Positions 6,922-6,954 of a stretch of 6,954 bases of DNA are shown here, one piece after another (position 1 is the first letter of the stretch; every line of letters starts with the position of its first letter). Source of the DNA: Gammaproteobacteria bacterium (GTDB taxonomy: Bacteria > Pseudomonadota > Gammaproteobacteria > Pseudomonadales > JAUIKI01); the NCBI GenBank assembly GCA_030430875.1, contig JAUIKI010000075.1:1-6954 (forward strand), read 5' to 3'. The translations under genes were made by a program, and so were the position numbers. The notes below the pieces were generated by a model that worked only from the letters and a program-made list of their open reading frames with translations, made no database searches and was not told the origin of the DNA.

Positions 6922-6954
6922 GTATCATCCCTAACCACCTCAGCCTCCTTCGAA

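Noticed and set aside
1..6954. CRISPR array, tRNA/rRNA genes, defence or phage module
   Set aside because: I saw no regularly spaced direct repeats, no tRNA-like cloverleaf and no related protein motifs on either strand.

Overview
The window looks like a stretch of chromosome from a low- to moderate-GC gammaproteobacterium. Three things suggest this: an AcnA-type aconitase collinear with the Escherichia coli enzyme, a full-length E. coli-type glutathionylspermidine synthetase/amidase, and a hybrid sensor kinase of the 7TMR-DISM class. The genus cannot be named from the sequence alone.

Layout: positions 1-1374 (+) hold the C-terminal half of aconitase, cut by the window edge. A strong, symmetrical intrinsic terminator follows at 1405-1432. 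The gap between the convergent aconitase and gsp genes (1375-1790) also contains a 266-bp element with imperfect terminal inverted repeats (1505-1770). It resembles a MITE or an internally deleted IS5-like relic. Positions 1791-3689 (-) hold gsp, with a GTG start behind a clear ribosome binding site. Upstream on the same strand, at 3811-3957 (-), is a 48-codon gene with a good ribosome binding site, a near-ideal coiled-coil heptad pattern and a convincing promoter at 4063-4092. The two minus-strand genes probably form one transcription unit. Positions 4218-6899 (+) hold a divergently transcribed membrane hybrid histidine kinase. Its second receiver domain stops abruptly about halfway through, either as a natural truncation or through a frameshift near the window end.

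The genes do not form one obvious pathway. Aconitase is a TCA-cycle enzyme, Gsp is in polyamine/thiol metabolism, and the kinase is a phosphorelay sensor with no recognisable partner in the window. No CRISPR array, phage module or defence system is visible. The least ordinary items are the small coiled-coil gene beside gsp, the inverted-repeat element inserted between gsp and a terminator both genes may once have shared, and the broken end of the kinase.
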